Of a stretch of DNA of 64,000 bases, positions 49,854-58,492 are shown in pieces (position 1 is the first letter of the stretch; each line of letters begins with the position of its first letter). A program made the position numbers and the translations under genes. The stretch is from contig NZ_SNAQ03000008.1 in assembly GCF_004375085.3 (NCBI RefSeq), positions 1 to 64,000 on the forward strand. The letters run 5' to 3'. Below the pieces are notes generated by a model. That model did not search any database and was not told the origin of the DNA. It was given only the letters and a program-made list of their open reading frames with translations. Source of the DNA: Lewinella sp. W8 (GTDB lineage Bacteria; Bacteroidota; Bacteroidia; Chitinophagales; Saprospiraceae).

Positions 49854-51062
49854 CTAGTACAAAATGAGTGAGAATACCATGGCAACCGCAGTGGAAATGG
49901 TCAGAATGAAGTTGTACCCGAAAAACATCAGGAATGCCTTGATGAGCGTTTTCCCCCAACCCTGGCGGTAGACCCTCTTCTGAGCGACAATGAAATAAAC
50001 GATGGTTACCGGAATGGACGCCCACAATACGGCCGGAGAATCAAACCAGTAAAATACCAGCGCGGCGAGGGCCTGAAACAGAAACAGGAAGCTGTGCACG
50101 TGCAAGGAGAAAACCATGTGCTCCACGTAGGTGCGCTTACGTCGAACGTAAAAGAGTTTAAGCATCAGGGCCGTAAGTGGAATGAGGATCAGGATTCCCC
50201 AGATCATTTGTCCCATCAGGTTGGCCACTCCCCGACCACCCGCCCGGTTGATGGCGGCATTCTGGCTGATCTGGTACCTATTGAGCCAACCCTTTACCCC
50301 GTATTTTTCCGGAATTTGCTCCGGTGACATGGTATTGTAATCCGCCACGTCAATGTAGATGGTGCGGTCCTGAATCCGCTGCAGATCATGGAGGTCCAGA
50401 TAGGCCAGACTCATCGAATCCCTGGAGGCAGACAGATGCCGCGTCCGAATGGTATCCAACAATGCCCGGGCGTCCGGATCGGGGAATTCCTCCGCCAGGG
50501 TGTCCAGTTCGGCCCGTAACTCAAACTCAAAAAGACGGTGATAGGCATTCGACCGACGGGACTCCACACTCGCGTCAAAACTTTCGCCAACCCGATCAAC
50601 CGCAAAGATGGAGTAGGCACCAAGCATCAGCACCGTGGATACGAAAAACAAACGTAGTGGCTGAAAAAAGGGGCGCTGCACCCCCGCCAGGTATTTAATG
50701 GTTAACTGACCGGGAATGGGCAAATCCCGTAAGGTTCGGAAGAGCCGGTTGTCCAGGTTAAAAACCGTCTCAAATAACTCGCTGAATAAGCCCCACAGGG
50801 TCGGCGGACCCGTATACTTTTTCTGGCCGCATCCGGGGCAATATTTGTCTCCGTCCTTCAGGGGGCGGGCGCAGTTCTTACAGGAATCTTCTGGCGGAAG
50901 GGATGATTCGGTCAAGGTGGGGCAATCTTGATGCAGAAGCAAATTACTTCTACTGACGACCCATCTCCAAAATTTTCGACAAAAAGCCTTGATTGTCCGC
51001 ACCAAAGGCCCGTTAGTCAACGACCTCCCTAACTTAATCGAACAATACCTTGCCAAAGGCAT
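49854..51062 (-). CDS. DUF3667 membrane protein with zinc ribbon, copy B
   Basis: Up to 402 residues. The zinc ribbon is SCKNCARPLKDGDKYCPGCGQ, followed by FNLDNRLFRTLRDLPIPGQLTIKYLAGVQRPFFQPLRLFF-type DUF3667 wording and about five membrane helices. A ~150-residue soluble insertion (ESFDASVESRRSNAYHRLFE to the DMTYNTMSPEQIP-like part) separates the first helix from the rest. The frame opens at 51062, but ~60 residues ahead of the ribbon are unlike the family, so a TTG at about 50915 or 50942 is the likelier start. It is paired with copy A. Roles are unknown. Confidence 0.82.
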   Translation of the reverse strand: MPLARYCSIKLGRSLTNGPLVRTIKAFCRKFWRWVVSRSNLLLHQDCPTLTESSLPPEDSCKNCARPLKDGDKYCPGCGQKKYTGPPTLWGLFSELFETVFNLDNRLFRTLRDLPIPGQLTIKYLAGVQRPFFQPLRLFFVSTVLMLGAYSIFAVDRVGESFDASVESRRSNAYHRLFEFELRAELDTLAEEFPDPDARALLDTIRTRHLSASRDSMSLAYLDLHDLQRIQDRTIYIDVADYNTMSPEQIPEKYGVKGWLNRYQISQNAAINRAGGRGVANLMGQMIWGILILIPLTALMLKLFYVRRKRTYVEHMVFSLHVHSFLFLFQALAALVFYWFDSPAVLWASIPVTIVYFIVAQKRVYRQGWGKTLIKAFLMFFGYNFILTISTAVAMVFSLILY

Positions 51063-51124
51063 TTTCCCGATACCTTAGAATCATCATCCTGATTAATTTA
51101 ACCGATCAGCAAGCTAGCCTCCTA

Positions 51125-52231
51125 ATGAAAAAAATACTGTCCTTCTTTGGATTGCTGCTCGTGGGCGCCTTCTTCGGCTACGCCATGGCCAAACTATTCC
51201 TCGGCGATGCTTCCGATCTTTTCCCCAAACAGTTCGGACTTTTCTTCATTCTACTGCTCCCCCTGAGTTTTTTATTCGTCGTGGGCGTACACGAACTGGG
51301 GCACGTGCTCTTCGGGCGGTGGCAAAACTTTGAATTTTTCGGACTGACCGTCGGTCCCTTTTCCTGGCGCCCCGACGAAAACGGTAACGTCCGATTTGCC
51401 TGGAACACCTCCCTCAACCTGGCCGGCGGAGTCGCCGTCATGCTCCCCAACGGCGGAGAGCAACTCTCTCAGCGCTTCACCTGGTTTGCGGCCGGAGGTC
51501 CCCTGAGTTCGCTCCTCCTGGCCCTCCTGCTTTACGTACTGAGCAGCCTACTCCCTGCGGGCAGCTTCCTGGCCTTCATGGCCGGTGGACTTTCGCTCCT
51601 CTCCGCCGTCATTTTCCTGGCCACCATCCTCCCCTTCCGGGCGGGCGGTTTCGCCAGTGACGGGATGCGTATCCTCACGTTCTGGCGCGGGGGAAAAGTG
51701 GCCCGGGCCGACATTGCCGGTCTCCAAACCATCGCCCACATTCGCACCGGCAAGCCCTACCGGGAACTACCCCTGGAAGACATGGTCGCCGTAGCGGAAG
51801 ACCCCGACATCCCCGAGCAACAGCGGGTGACGATGGATTACTACCGCTACCTGGTGGCGCTGTCCGAGAACGACGTAGACCGTGCGGGGGAACTGCTGGA
51901 TTCGGTGATGGACCGGCTCGACGCCTACCCCCCCGGAGTGCAGGGCACTTTCTACGCCGAATTAGCCCTCTTTAAGGCTCGCTACCGGCGGGATCTGAAG
52001 GCTGCCGAATCCGCCTGGGAAAAATTCACCCCAATTCCACTGACCGAAGCGGCCAGTATCCACCTCACTAAGGCCGCCATCGCCGATCTCCGGGAAGATT
52101 ACACCGCCCTGTCCGCCGAACTCCCGGGATTGAAAAAGGGCCTGCCAAAAATGCTTGATCAGAGCCGGCGACCGATCATCGAATACTGGGTGCGGGAGTG
52201 GGAAGAAAAGGTGGCTAGCCAAGTGGGTTAA
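51125..52231 (+). CDS. M50-type intramembrane metallopeptidase (site-2 protease-like)
   Basis: A 368-residue inner-membrane protein. The zinc site HELGH (His56, Glu57, His60) lies in VVGVHELGHVLFGRW on the second hydrophobic segment. FFGLTVGPFSW follows, then helices at about 125-145 and 150-170. The second half from ~190 is soluble and helical (YRYLVALSENDVDRAGELLDSVMDRL, TPR-like), an unusual add-on for the family. The NPDG-like third zinc-ligand motif of classical site-2 proteases is not obvious; RAGGFASDGMRIL near 175 may supply it. Substrate unknown. ATG at 51125 is used; a start at 51050 adds non-family residues. Confidence 0.8.
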   Translation: MKKILSFFGLLLVGAFFGYAMAKLFLGDASDLFPKQFGLFFILLLPLSFLFVVGVHELGHVLFGRWQNFEFFGLTVGPFSWRPDENGNVRFAWNTSLNLAGGVAVMLPNGGEQLSQRFTWFAAGGPLSSLLLALLLYVLSSLLPAGSFLAFMAGGLSLLSAVIFLATILPFRAGGFASDGMRILTFWRGGKVARADIAGLQTIAHIRTGKPYRELPLEDMVAVAEDPDIPEQQRVTMDYYRYLVALSENDVDRAGELLDSVMDRLDAYPPGVQGTFYAELALFKARYRRDLKAAESAWEKFTPIPLTEAASIHLTKAAIADLREDYTALSAELPGLKKGLPKMLDQSRRPIIEYWVREWEEKVASQVG

Positions 52232-52261
52232 ACCGCCACGTTCTTAATGGACAGCACCCAC

Positions 52262-53884
52262 TTATCGCCCGCCGGCCACTGGGATAACTTCAGCCTCCAA
52301 ACCAAAACTACTGCGGTACTGGCGCACCATAAAGTTAGCGTCCCCCTCCACGGCCAGCGGTTCCCCCAGCAGGATTGAGTATCCCGGGGCCGTAGGTTCA
52401 AAACAGTCGGTCCTCCAGACCATGGTGCCGATTCCGTAGCGGTCGTGCAGGTTTTGGGCGCGGTCGCGGGATGCAATGAAGGACGGGAAACGGCCATACT
52501 CCACCAGAAAGTAATCCAGAGAATCTCCCGGAAAGAGGGAGACACACTCGTAGTCGATAAAGATTTCTCCATCGGACCGGATACGGTAGCGGAAAATATC
52601 CGTTTCCTCTTCTTCAATTACTTCCACGATGGGATCGGCGGACCTAAGGGGGCCGTCATCCAGGTCCTCCCGGGCCTCCGCCGCCGTAAGGGTGTGGTCG
52701 TATTCCCCCGGCAATACTCCGGGTTCGGCGTCGCTGCGACTGGGGTCCGCCGCTGGCTCGAGGGGAGCCAGCGAGGGGGCGGCGGTTTTCTCTCCCGGAG
52801 TGGCCAAGGGTTCCCAGCGGGAGTGCTCGTAAAGCAGGAAGGCGGTAGACAGGAAACTGACCACGGCCAGGGTCATCACCCAGTACGGCAATTCATAATA
52901 GCCCGGCAGTCTTTTCGCATCTCGGGGGTACAGAAGACGGACAAAGCGTCGCCAGCGCCAGCGCAAATCGGCCAGCAGTTTAGCGGGCGTATAGATCCGG
53001 CGCTTGCGGCCCCGTTTGGCGGGTACCATATTCTCCAGAAACTCTTCCTGACGTTGTTCCACCGGCAGGTAAGTTCCGATGGCCAGAGGATCCTGCATTT
53101 CTTCCTCCGGAGGAGCCTCCTCCACGGGGGCGGGCGTCTTCTTGCCTCCGGGCAACCGCTTCGTCAAATCCCGGACGATGGGCGGTGCCTCAATGGCCGC
53201 CACCCAGGCCGGCAGGGCTCCCCGACTACCCCCAAACTGATCGATCTGACTGGGCTCCAAGCGGGAAACGGGGGCGTGCCCCTCCCGGATTTCAATGAGC
53301 CCGAAGCCAAAGCGGACACACTGCCGCTGTAACTCCCGGAATTTGCGCGCCTTGCGGCGCGCGTGGTCGTCCCCCTCGAAGATGGCCGCATCGTAGGCAA
53401 TCCACTGGGCGTCGGCGTAAAACCGCATGAACTGAGCTACCGCATAAATGTACCGGTAGTACTTCAGCGTACTGAGCAGCAGGGCCGTGCCCACAAAGCT
53501 GAGGACGAATACGTAGGCCAGGAAGTAGTAAACATCCGGACGCCCGAACCACTGCCATACCGACTCCCCCTGCACCAGCGTTAACGCCAAAAAAATGGCC
53601 ATGCCCGTCAGCGTGATGATCCCGGCATGCACGCAGATTCTTGCGACGTTGACCCGGTACTCAATCTCGTGTCGCTCCTCCAGGCCCGTGGCCTCGATGG
53701 TGGCAATGAACCAGTCCAGATTCGGCTTCTGGAAGGCCAGGCGCGCGTCGATGATCACCCCCTTGTAGAAATGAGGCTTATCCACCACCCGGGTACCGCT
53801 CGTCGCGGAGCGCGGACGGAATTTGTAGTGCTGCCGCAGGAATCCCAGCGCCAGCCTCCGGATGTTTTGTTCGGTGTAAGCCAT
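52262..53884 (-). CDS. hypothetical membrane protein
   Basis: A 540-residue protein beginning MAYTEQNIRRLALGFLRQHY. Two helices in the N-terminal third (about 90-115 and 125-150) flank a short loop, and one more stands near 385. A basic stretch AKRGRKRRIYTPAK lies near 290-305. The C-terminal ~80 residues (IFRYRIRSDGEIFIDYECVSLF, then RQYRSSFGLEAEVIP) look like a soluble beta domain. I do not recognise the family. The gene is divergent from folP with 46 bases between the start codons. Opening at 54013 would run into folP and is rejected. Confidence 0.75.
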   Translation of the reverse strand: MAYTEQNIRRLALGFLRQHYKFRPRSATSGTRVVDKPHFYKGVIIDARLAFQKPNLDWFIATIEATGLEERHEIEYRVNVARICVHAGIITLTGMAIFLALTLVQGESVWQWFGRPDVYYFLAYVFVLSFVGTALLLSTLKYYRYIYAVAQFMRFYADAQWIAYDAAIFEGDDHARRKARKFRELQRQCVRFGFGLIEIREGHAPVSRLEPSQIDQFGGSRGALPAWVAAIEAPPIVRDLTKRLPGGKKTPAPVEEAPPEEEMQDPLAIGTYLPVEQRQEEFLENMVPAKRGRKRRIYTPAKLLADLRWRWRRFVRLLYPRDAKRLPGYYELPYWVMTLAVVSFLSTAFLLYEHSRWEPLATPGEKTAAPSLAPLEPAADPSRSDAEPGVLPGEYDHTLTAAEAREDLDDGPLRSADPIVEVIEEEETDIFRYRIRSDGEIFIDYECVSLFPGDSLDYFLVEYGRFPSFIASRDRAQNLHDRYGIGTMVWRTDCFEPTAPGYSILLGEPLAVEGDANFMVRQYRSSFGLEAEVIPVAGGR

Positions 53885-53930
53885 CGGGATACGCAAAAAA
53901 CGAATATTTTGCCGATTCAACTCCAAGCCA

Positions 53931-54803
53931 GTGTCCAAATCTCCCTTCCAAGCCTTTACGCTGAACTGCAACGGGCGCCTTCTGGTCGCCGAACGCCCCC
54001 TCGTAATGGGCATTCTTAACGTGACGCCGGACAGCTTTTACGCCGGCTCCCGGATCGATTCGGTACAGCAGGCGGTGGACCGCAGTGGCAGGATGCTCGA
54101 AGCCGGTGCGACCTTCCTGGACGTCGGTGGCATGAGTAGCCGTCCGGGGGCGGAACTGATCCCCGCTACCGAAGAGATGGACCGCGTCTTGCCGGTGATC
54201 GAAGCCCTGAGCACCACCTTCCCGGACGCCTACCTGAGCGTAGACACCGTCTACGGCGCCACCGCAAAGGCGGCCGTAGCCGCCGGCGCCCACCTGATCA
54301 ACGACATTTCCGCCGGGAACCTAGACCCCGAAATGTTCCGCATCCTCCCCTCCCTGCGGGTCCCCTACGTGCTCATGCATATGCCCGGCAAACCCGCCGA
54401 TATGCAACAGAAAACCGATCTGTACGGAGACGAGGTGGTCACGGTGGTCTGGGATTTCCTCGCCGAGAAAATGATTGAACTGCGGCAGGCCGGCGTAAAC
54501 GACATCCTGGTGGATCCGGGCTGGGGTTTCGGCAAAACGGTTGCCCAGAACTATGAACTCCTGAAAAATCTGAGCGTTTTCACTAAGCTGGGGGTTCCGG
54601 TATTTGTGGGCATCAGCCGCAAGTCTTCCATCTGGCGGCCGCTGGGCATCACCGCAGACGCCAGTCTGGCGGCCACCACGGCCCTGCATCTGTACGCCCT
54701 CCAGGCGGGGGCGGCCATCCTGCGGGTACACGACGTGGGCGAAGCCGTGCAGGCCGTAAAACTGATGGACCTACTGGAGCAGGCGCCCATCGTAGGGGAA
54801 TAA
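53931..54803 (+). CDS. folP: dihydropteroate synthase
   Basis: A 290-residue cytoplasmic enzyme joining p-aminobenzoate to dihydropterin pyrophosphate in folate synthesis, the sulphonamide target. Family segments are VMGILNVTPDSFYAGSRI (about 24-41), GATFLDVGGMSSRPGAE (about 62-78), LSVDTVYGATAKAAVAAGAHLINDIS-type wording (about 102-127), LMHMPGKP (about 146-153), ILVDPGWGFGKT (about 191-202) and FVGISRKS (about 225-232) with the pterin-binding lysine and arginine. No other folate gene is adjacent. Confidence 0.97.
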   Translation: MSKSPFQAFTLNCNGRLLVAERPLVMGILNVTPDSFYAGSRIDSVQQAVDRSGRMLEAGATFLDVGGMSSRPGAELIPATEEMDRVLPVIEALSTTFPDAYLSVDTVYGATAKAAVAAGAHLINDISAGNLDPEMFRILPSLRVPYVLMHMPGKPADMQQKTDLYGDEVVTVVWDFLAEKMIELRQAGVNDILVDPGWGFGKTVAQNYELLKNLSVFTKLGVPVFVGISRKSSIWRPLGITADASLAATTALHLYALQAGAAILRVHDVGEAVQAVKLMDLLEQAPIVGE

Positions 54804-54871
54804 GGCGTAGTTTAGTCCCCGTCCAGCGACCAGCTTATTGACCACCAATCCAACTGAACAAAAAATCTTTC

Positions 54872-56053
54872 ATGGCAGAACCATCCGCAGCACCGCGTGG
54901 CGTCAACCGGACCCAGCTGATCATCGTCCTCCTGATCACGGGCATCCTCGGCACCCTGGCCTGGAAATCCTACTACGGAGAACCCGGCAGCTTCCTCGCC
55001 GGCCCGGCCGAATACCAGCTACAGTACCGGCCGGCCGATTTTCAGGTGAACCTCGATACGGAAACCGCCCTGGCCATCCTGCAGAACCCCCGGCGCTACC
55101 GCCGGGAGTTTGACCAGTTGGTCTACGACATCAATACGGATATCCTGACCCACGTGAGTAACCGGATGGGCCTCAACGACAGTCTGCGCACCGAAGTGCT
55201 CCGGGAATACGACCTCCAGCACCCGCAGTTTACCGAACTGTACTATCGGGATTTTTTGCGGATGCGCGACACCAGCGGCGCTATCTACGAGACCTGGTAC
55301 GAGGAAGGCGGGCAGAAGGTGACCGAAATCTTTGAGGAGGTCGCCAGCAACTACACCTGCTTCATGCTCAACAAGGTGCTGGCCGTCGTGATCAGGACCC
55401 GCAACGGCAACATTCTGGCCAAGGGTGCGGACGTGGAGAACCCCTGTAAGATCGCCACCGGAGAGGCCCTGCGCCCCCTCATGGCCAGGATGGCGGAGCG
55501 GGCGGCCATTGATGACTTTAGTCGCAGCAGGGGCCTTTTCCAGGAAAAGGTGGAAAACGTAATCGGTGAACTGGCTACCCTGGAAATCCGTGACAAAAAG
55601 GGCATCAACAAGCAGCTGCAGACCTCCATCTGGGGCATGAACGTGTCCGAAACCGACGTGGAAATTACGGCCATCTCCATCCTGAAGGTTGGCTTCCGCC
55701 TCAACGATTATTTCGACATTCAGCTCGACAGCCGCAGCAAAACTCTCAACATCACCCTGCCGGAACCCCTGATTTTGAGCCACGAGGTGCTGCCCAAAAT
55801 CGAAAAGCTGGAGATCGGCTGGTTGCGGGAACTGGAAAGCGTCAACATCAACGAGGGCGTCAACAGCCTGCGGGAAGCCTTCCGGGCCGAGGCCCTGGAA
55901 AGCAACGTGATGGATCGCGCCAAGGGCAACGCCCGTGACCTGATGGACACCATGTTTACGCCCCTGGTCCGCAACATCGGGGAGGACTACAAGGTGGAAG
56001 TCCGTTTCCGGGCGGCTCCCATGCGGGAAACCCAGGGAGACTTTGCGCAATAA
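54872..56053 (+). CDS. DUF4230 domain protein, membrane-anchored
   Basis: A 393-residue protein. One N-terminal membrane helix (about 15-32, LIIVLLITGILGTLAW) anchors it. Residues ~60-200 are helical. The C-terminal ~180 residues form DUF4230: WGMNVSETDVEITAIS, FDIQLDSRSKTLNITLPEP, ILSHEVLPKIEKLEIGW and a closing helix EAFRAEALESNVMDRAKGNARDL. The family is common and uncharacterised. It reads into a terminator hairpin shared with the tRNA gene on the other strand. Confidence 0.82.
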   Translation: MAEPSAAPRGVNRTQLIIVLLITGILGTLAWKSYYGEPGSFLAGPAEYQLQYRPADFQVNLDTETALAILQNPRRYRREFDQLVYDINTDILTHVSNRMGLNDSLRTEVLREYDLQHPQFTELYYRDFLRMRDTSGAIYETWYEEGGQKVTEIFEEVASNYTCFMLNKVLAVVIRTRNGNILAKGADVENPCKIATGEALRPLMARMAERAAIDDFSRSRGLFQEKVENVIGELATLEIRDKKGINKQLQTSIWGMNVSETDVEITAISILKVGFRLNDYFDIQLDSRSKTLNITLPEPLILSHEVLPKIEKLEIGWLRELESVNINEGVNSLREAFRAEALESNVMDRAKGNARDLMDTMFTPLVRNIGEDYKVEVRFRAAPMRETQGDFAQ

Positions 56054-56086
56054 AAAAGCGCGATCCTGACGGTTGTCGGGATCACG
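56052..56086 (-). terminator. terminator behind tRNA-Arg (works both ways)
   Basis: GATCC/GGATC with flanking GCG/CGC (about 56059-56086) forms a hairpin, and on the minus strand six T's follow (56053-56058). It would end the leftward tRNA transcript and perhaps the rightward DUF4230 transcript. Confidence 0.7.
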
Positions 56087-56095
56087 CTGGTGCAG

Positions 56096-56169
56096 CACTC
56101 CGTATAGGACTCGAACCTATGACCTGAGAATTAGAAGTTCCCTGCTCTATCCAGCTGAGCTAACGGAGC
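56096..56169 (-). tRNA. tRNA-Arg (anticodon UCU)
   Basis: A 74-nt cloverleaf on the minus strand. The acceptor GCTCCGT pairs with ACGGAGT (one G-U), the D-stem is GCTC/GAGC, the anticodon stem GGGAA/TTCTC encloses loop CTTCTAA with anticodon TCT, and the T-arm ATAGG-TTCGAGT-CCTAT is perfect. It reads AGA codons. The discriminator base is G and CCA is not encoded. A consensus promoter and a terminator frame it. Confidence 0.96.
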
Positions 56170-56182
56170 GTTTAAGGCGCCA

Positions 56183-56214
56183 CAAAAGTAACGCACAATA
56201 TTCACTCATCGCAA
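56183..56214 (-). promoter_or_regulatory. promoter of tRNA-Arg
   Basis: On the minus strand TTG (56212-56214), 21 bases, TACTTTTG (56183-56190), an exact consensus match, 13 bases ahead of the mature tRNA 5' end. Confidence 0.75.
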
Positions 56215-56352
56215 CATAGAACACGCTAATTACCCGGAAGAGTTGCCGGATATTCGGGCCCGGCGGTTGAATGCTGCACGTTCCTAGTTAAGGAACCCCT
56301 AATCACCCTCCCGGACAGAACCAAAGCTCGTCCCCTTACGTCTCTTAATTGT

Positions 56353-57252
56353 ATGTTTCGCAGAAAAGGTTTTTTCCTCCTGGTGGTACTCTTGCTCGGG
56401 CTCGGCTACGTCGCCTTCCGACTGGTACCCTTCGTCAACAATCAGTGGACGGACGAGGACCTCGTGATCGCCTTTGACAACGAACGCTACGGTAGCGCGG
56501 AAGTGGGCTACCTGAGCGGGACCAGCCGTAAACTACGGTACCTCCGGCTCGGAAAGGACATCCACAAACCGCTGCTCGTGTTCGTGCACGGCTCCCCCTC
56601 CTCGAGTGCCTTCTGGATCAACCTGCTGCGCGACAGCACCCTCCGCGAACGGGCGAACCTCCTGGCGATCGACCGGCCGGGCTACGGCGGCAGCGGACTG
56701 GGTATGCCCATGATCGACGTTAAGGAACAGGCCGCCAACGTGGCCTCCATCATCCGGCAGTTACGGATCGGCGACCAACCGGTAATCCTTCACGGGAGCA
56801 GTTACGGCGGCACGGTGAGCGCCCGTATCGCCATGGACTTTCCGGAAATGATCGACGGCCTGCTGCTGCAGTCCGCCAGTACGGCCCCGCGGGAAGAATT
56901 TACCTACTGGGTCTCTCATCCGACCAGCCACTGGTCGCTCCGCTGGCTGCTGCCCCGGGCCATCCAGACGGCCAACGCCGAGAAACTCAACCACCAGGAG
57001 CAGTTGGAGGCTATGGCTCCGCACTGGGATAACATCGACGCCAATACCGTAATCCTGCACGGTACGGACGACTGGCTCATCTACCCACCCAATGCCTATT
57101 ATTCCTGCGACCAACTGGTGAACGCCGAGAAGGTGGTCCACCACATGTTGGAGGGCAAGCAGCACGACCTCATCTGGACGGCCCCCAAACTACTCAAGCA
57201 CTACCTGGGCGAAATCCTTACGGAGGTCGTCAGGGAGCACAGCGATAAATAA
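56353..57252 (+). CDS. alpha/beta hydrolase
   Basis: A 299-residue protein with an N-terminal membrane or signal helix (FFLLVVLLLGLGYVAFRLV). The oxyanion motif FVHGSPSSSAFW is near 77, the nucleophile elbow LHGSSYGGTVSA has Ser150, the acid is in VILHGTDDWLIYPPN (about 238) and the histidine in MLEGKQHDLIW (about 272). Substrate is not predictable. Its 3' end overlaps the tail of the convergent methyltransferase gene by about 20 bases. Confidence 0.9.
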   Translation: MFRRKGFFLLVVLLLGLGYVAFRLVPFVNNQWTDEDLVIAFDNERYGSAEVGYLSGTSRKLRYLRLGKDIHKPLLVFVHGSPSSSAFWINLLRDSTLRERANLLAIDRPGYGGSGLGMPMIDVKEQAANVASIIRQLRIGDQPVILHGSSYGGTVSARIAMDFPEMIDGLLLQSASTAPREEFTYWVSHPTSHWSLRWLLPRAIQTANAEKLNHQEQLEAMAPHWDNIDANTVILHGTDDWLIYPPNAYYSCDQLVNAEKVVHHMLEGKQHDLIWTAPKLLKHYLGEILTEVVREHSDK

Positions 57253-58384
57253 CGAACTTCCGGTTCCGGGCCACTTCCAGAACCTCACCGAATTCCCGGC
57301 GGAGGTGGGTGGCGTAGTTGAGGTGCTGGTTGGCAACAATGACCAGGTGCCCGTCCGGGTGAAGTTTTTTCCGCGCCTGCCGAAATAAACCCAGGGAGGT
57401 ATTGATCTCATTGTGGTGCCCGTCGTGGAAGGGCGGATTGGTCACGATCAGGTCGAAAAGTTCCGGACCCGGAAGGCCATCAAGGGCGCTCAGCTGGTGG
57501 ACGCTGGCCCTCGGGCCAGCCCAGGCGAGGTTCTCCCGCGCGGAACGAACGGCCACCTCCGAAATGTCGGTGGCCGCCAGGGTGGCTTCCGGATACCGCA
57601 TCAGTAACTGGTCACCAATCACGCCGTTTCCGCAGCCAATGTCCAGTATCCGCCCCGGAGCCGGAAGGTCGGTCAGGGCCGGTACGGCAGTCCAGCGATC
57701 CAGCAGAAACTGCGTCGCGATGTCAATATGGTCCGAAGAAAATACGCCAAAATACTGGCGGTATTCCTTGTCGCGAAAGTCTAAACGGTGGAAGCGCTGG
57801 CCCGGAGGTCCCTGATCCCGCAAATCATCCAGCAGTAGCAGCCGTGCCTTTTTGTAGGCCCGGGACTGCCCGACACTACCCGCGTACCGGGCAGCAATCT
57901 CCAGCAAACGGGGCGTGAAGTGCCGCGTCATGAAGGCCGCCGCAACCCGACGCCCCGCGGGAGCCCGGTGGGCGATGCCTTCCAGGTACAATTCAAACAG
58001 ATCCAACGATTTGGGTACGTGCATCAACACCTGCTCCACGGAGTCGGGCAATCCCAAAAAAACACTTGATGTGGTAACAGAGGCCACCTCTCCTTCCGGC
58101 CAATTGGCCCGGTAGTGACGCCGAAATTGTTCGTGATGACCGACCTTATCACTGACCAGGTGTACGGAACCGGCCGCCAGACAAGTCCCCACAATACCTC
58201 CCCGGTCATGATAAACGGCTACCGGAGGAAGCGGCTCCGGGGCCGCCGAATCATGGACCCAATCGAGCAGCAGTTCGTCCGCCGGTTTGATCCGGGGGGC
58301 TTCCCGCAGGCCACCCAGAAACTGGCGACTGAACCGGTAGGTTCGATCACGATAAATCACCTCGGTAGCCTTAGATAATTGCAT
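57230..58384 (-). CDS. class I methyltransferase, RlmG-like (23S rRNA guanine-N2)
   Basis: A 384-residue protein with the two-domain build of RlmG/RsmC. The N-terminal half is a degenerate methyltransferase fold. The C-terminal half carries ILDIGCGNGVIGDQLLMRYPE (SAM site), then the catalytic NPPF in LIVTNPPFHDGHHNEINTS, and VIVANQHLNYATHLRREFGE. These follow E. coli RlmG (modifying 23S G1835) closely in order and spacing. The ATG at 58384 is preferred; a frame to 58429 exists. RsmC remains a possible alternative. Confidence 0.87.
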   Translation of the reverse strand: MQLSKATEVIYRDRTYRFSRQFLGGLREAPRIKPADELLLDWVHDSAAPEPLPPVAVYHDRGGIVGTCLAAGSVHLVSDKVGHHEQFRRHYRANWPEGEVASVTTSSVFLGLPDSVEQVLMHVPKSLDLFELYLEGIAHRAPAGRRVAAAFMTRHFTPRLLEIAARYAGSVGQSRAYKKARLLLLDDLRDQGPPGQRFHRLDFRDKEYRQYFGVFSSDHIDIATQFLLDRWTAVPALTDLPAPGRILDIGCGNGVIGDQLLMRYPEATLAATDISEVAVRSARENLAWAGPRASVHQLSALDGLPGPELFDLIVTNPPFHDGHHNEINTSLGLFRQARKKLHPDGHLVIVANQHLNYATHLRREFGEVLEVARNRKFVIYRCAP

Positions 58385-58492
58385 CGCCCGAAGGTAGCGG
58401 TTTTGCGGCACTGAAGATTCTTCGGACAATGGCTACGCTAAGGAGTCCGACTGCGTATTTTGGCGCCTCCGGACCATCAACTGTCCCAGCAC

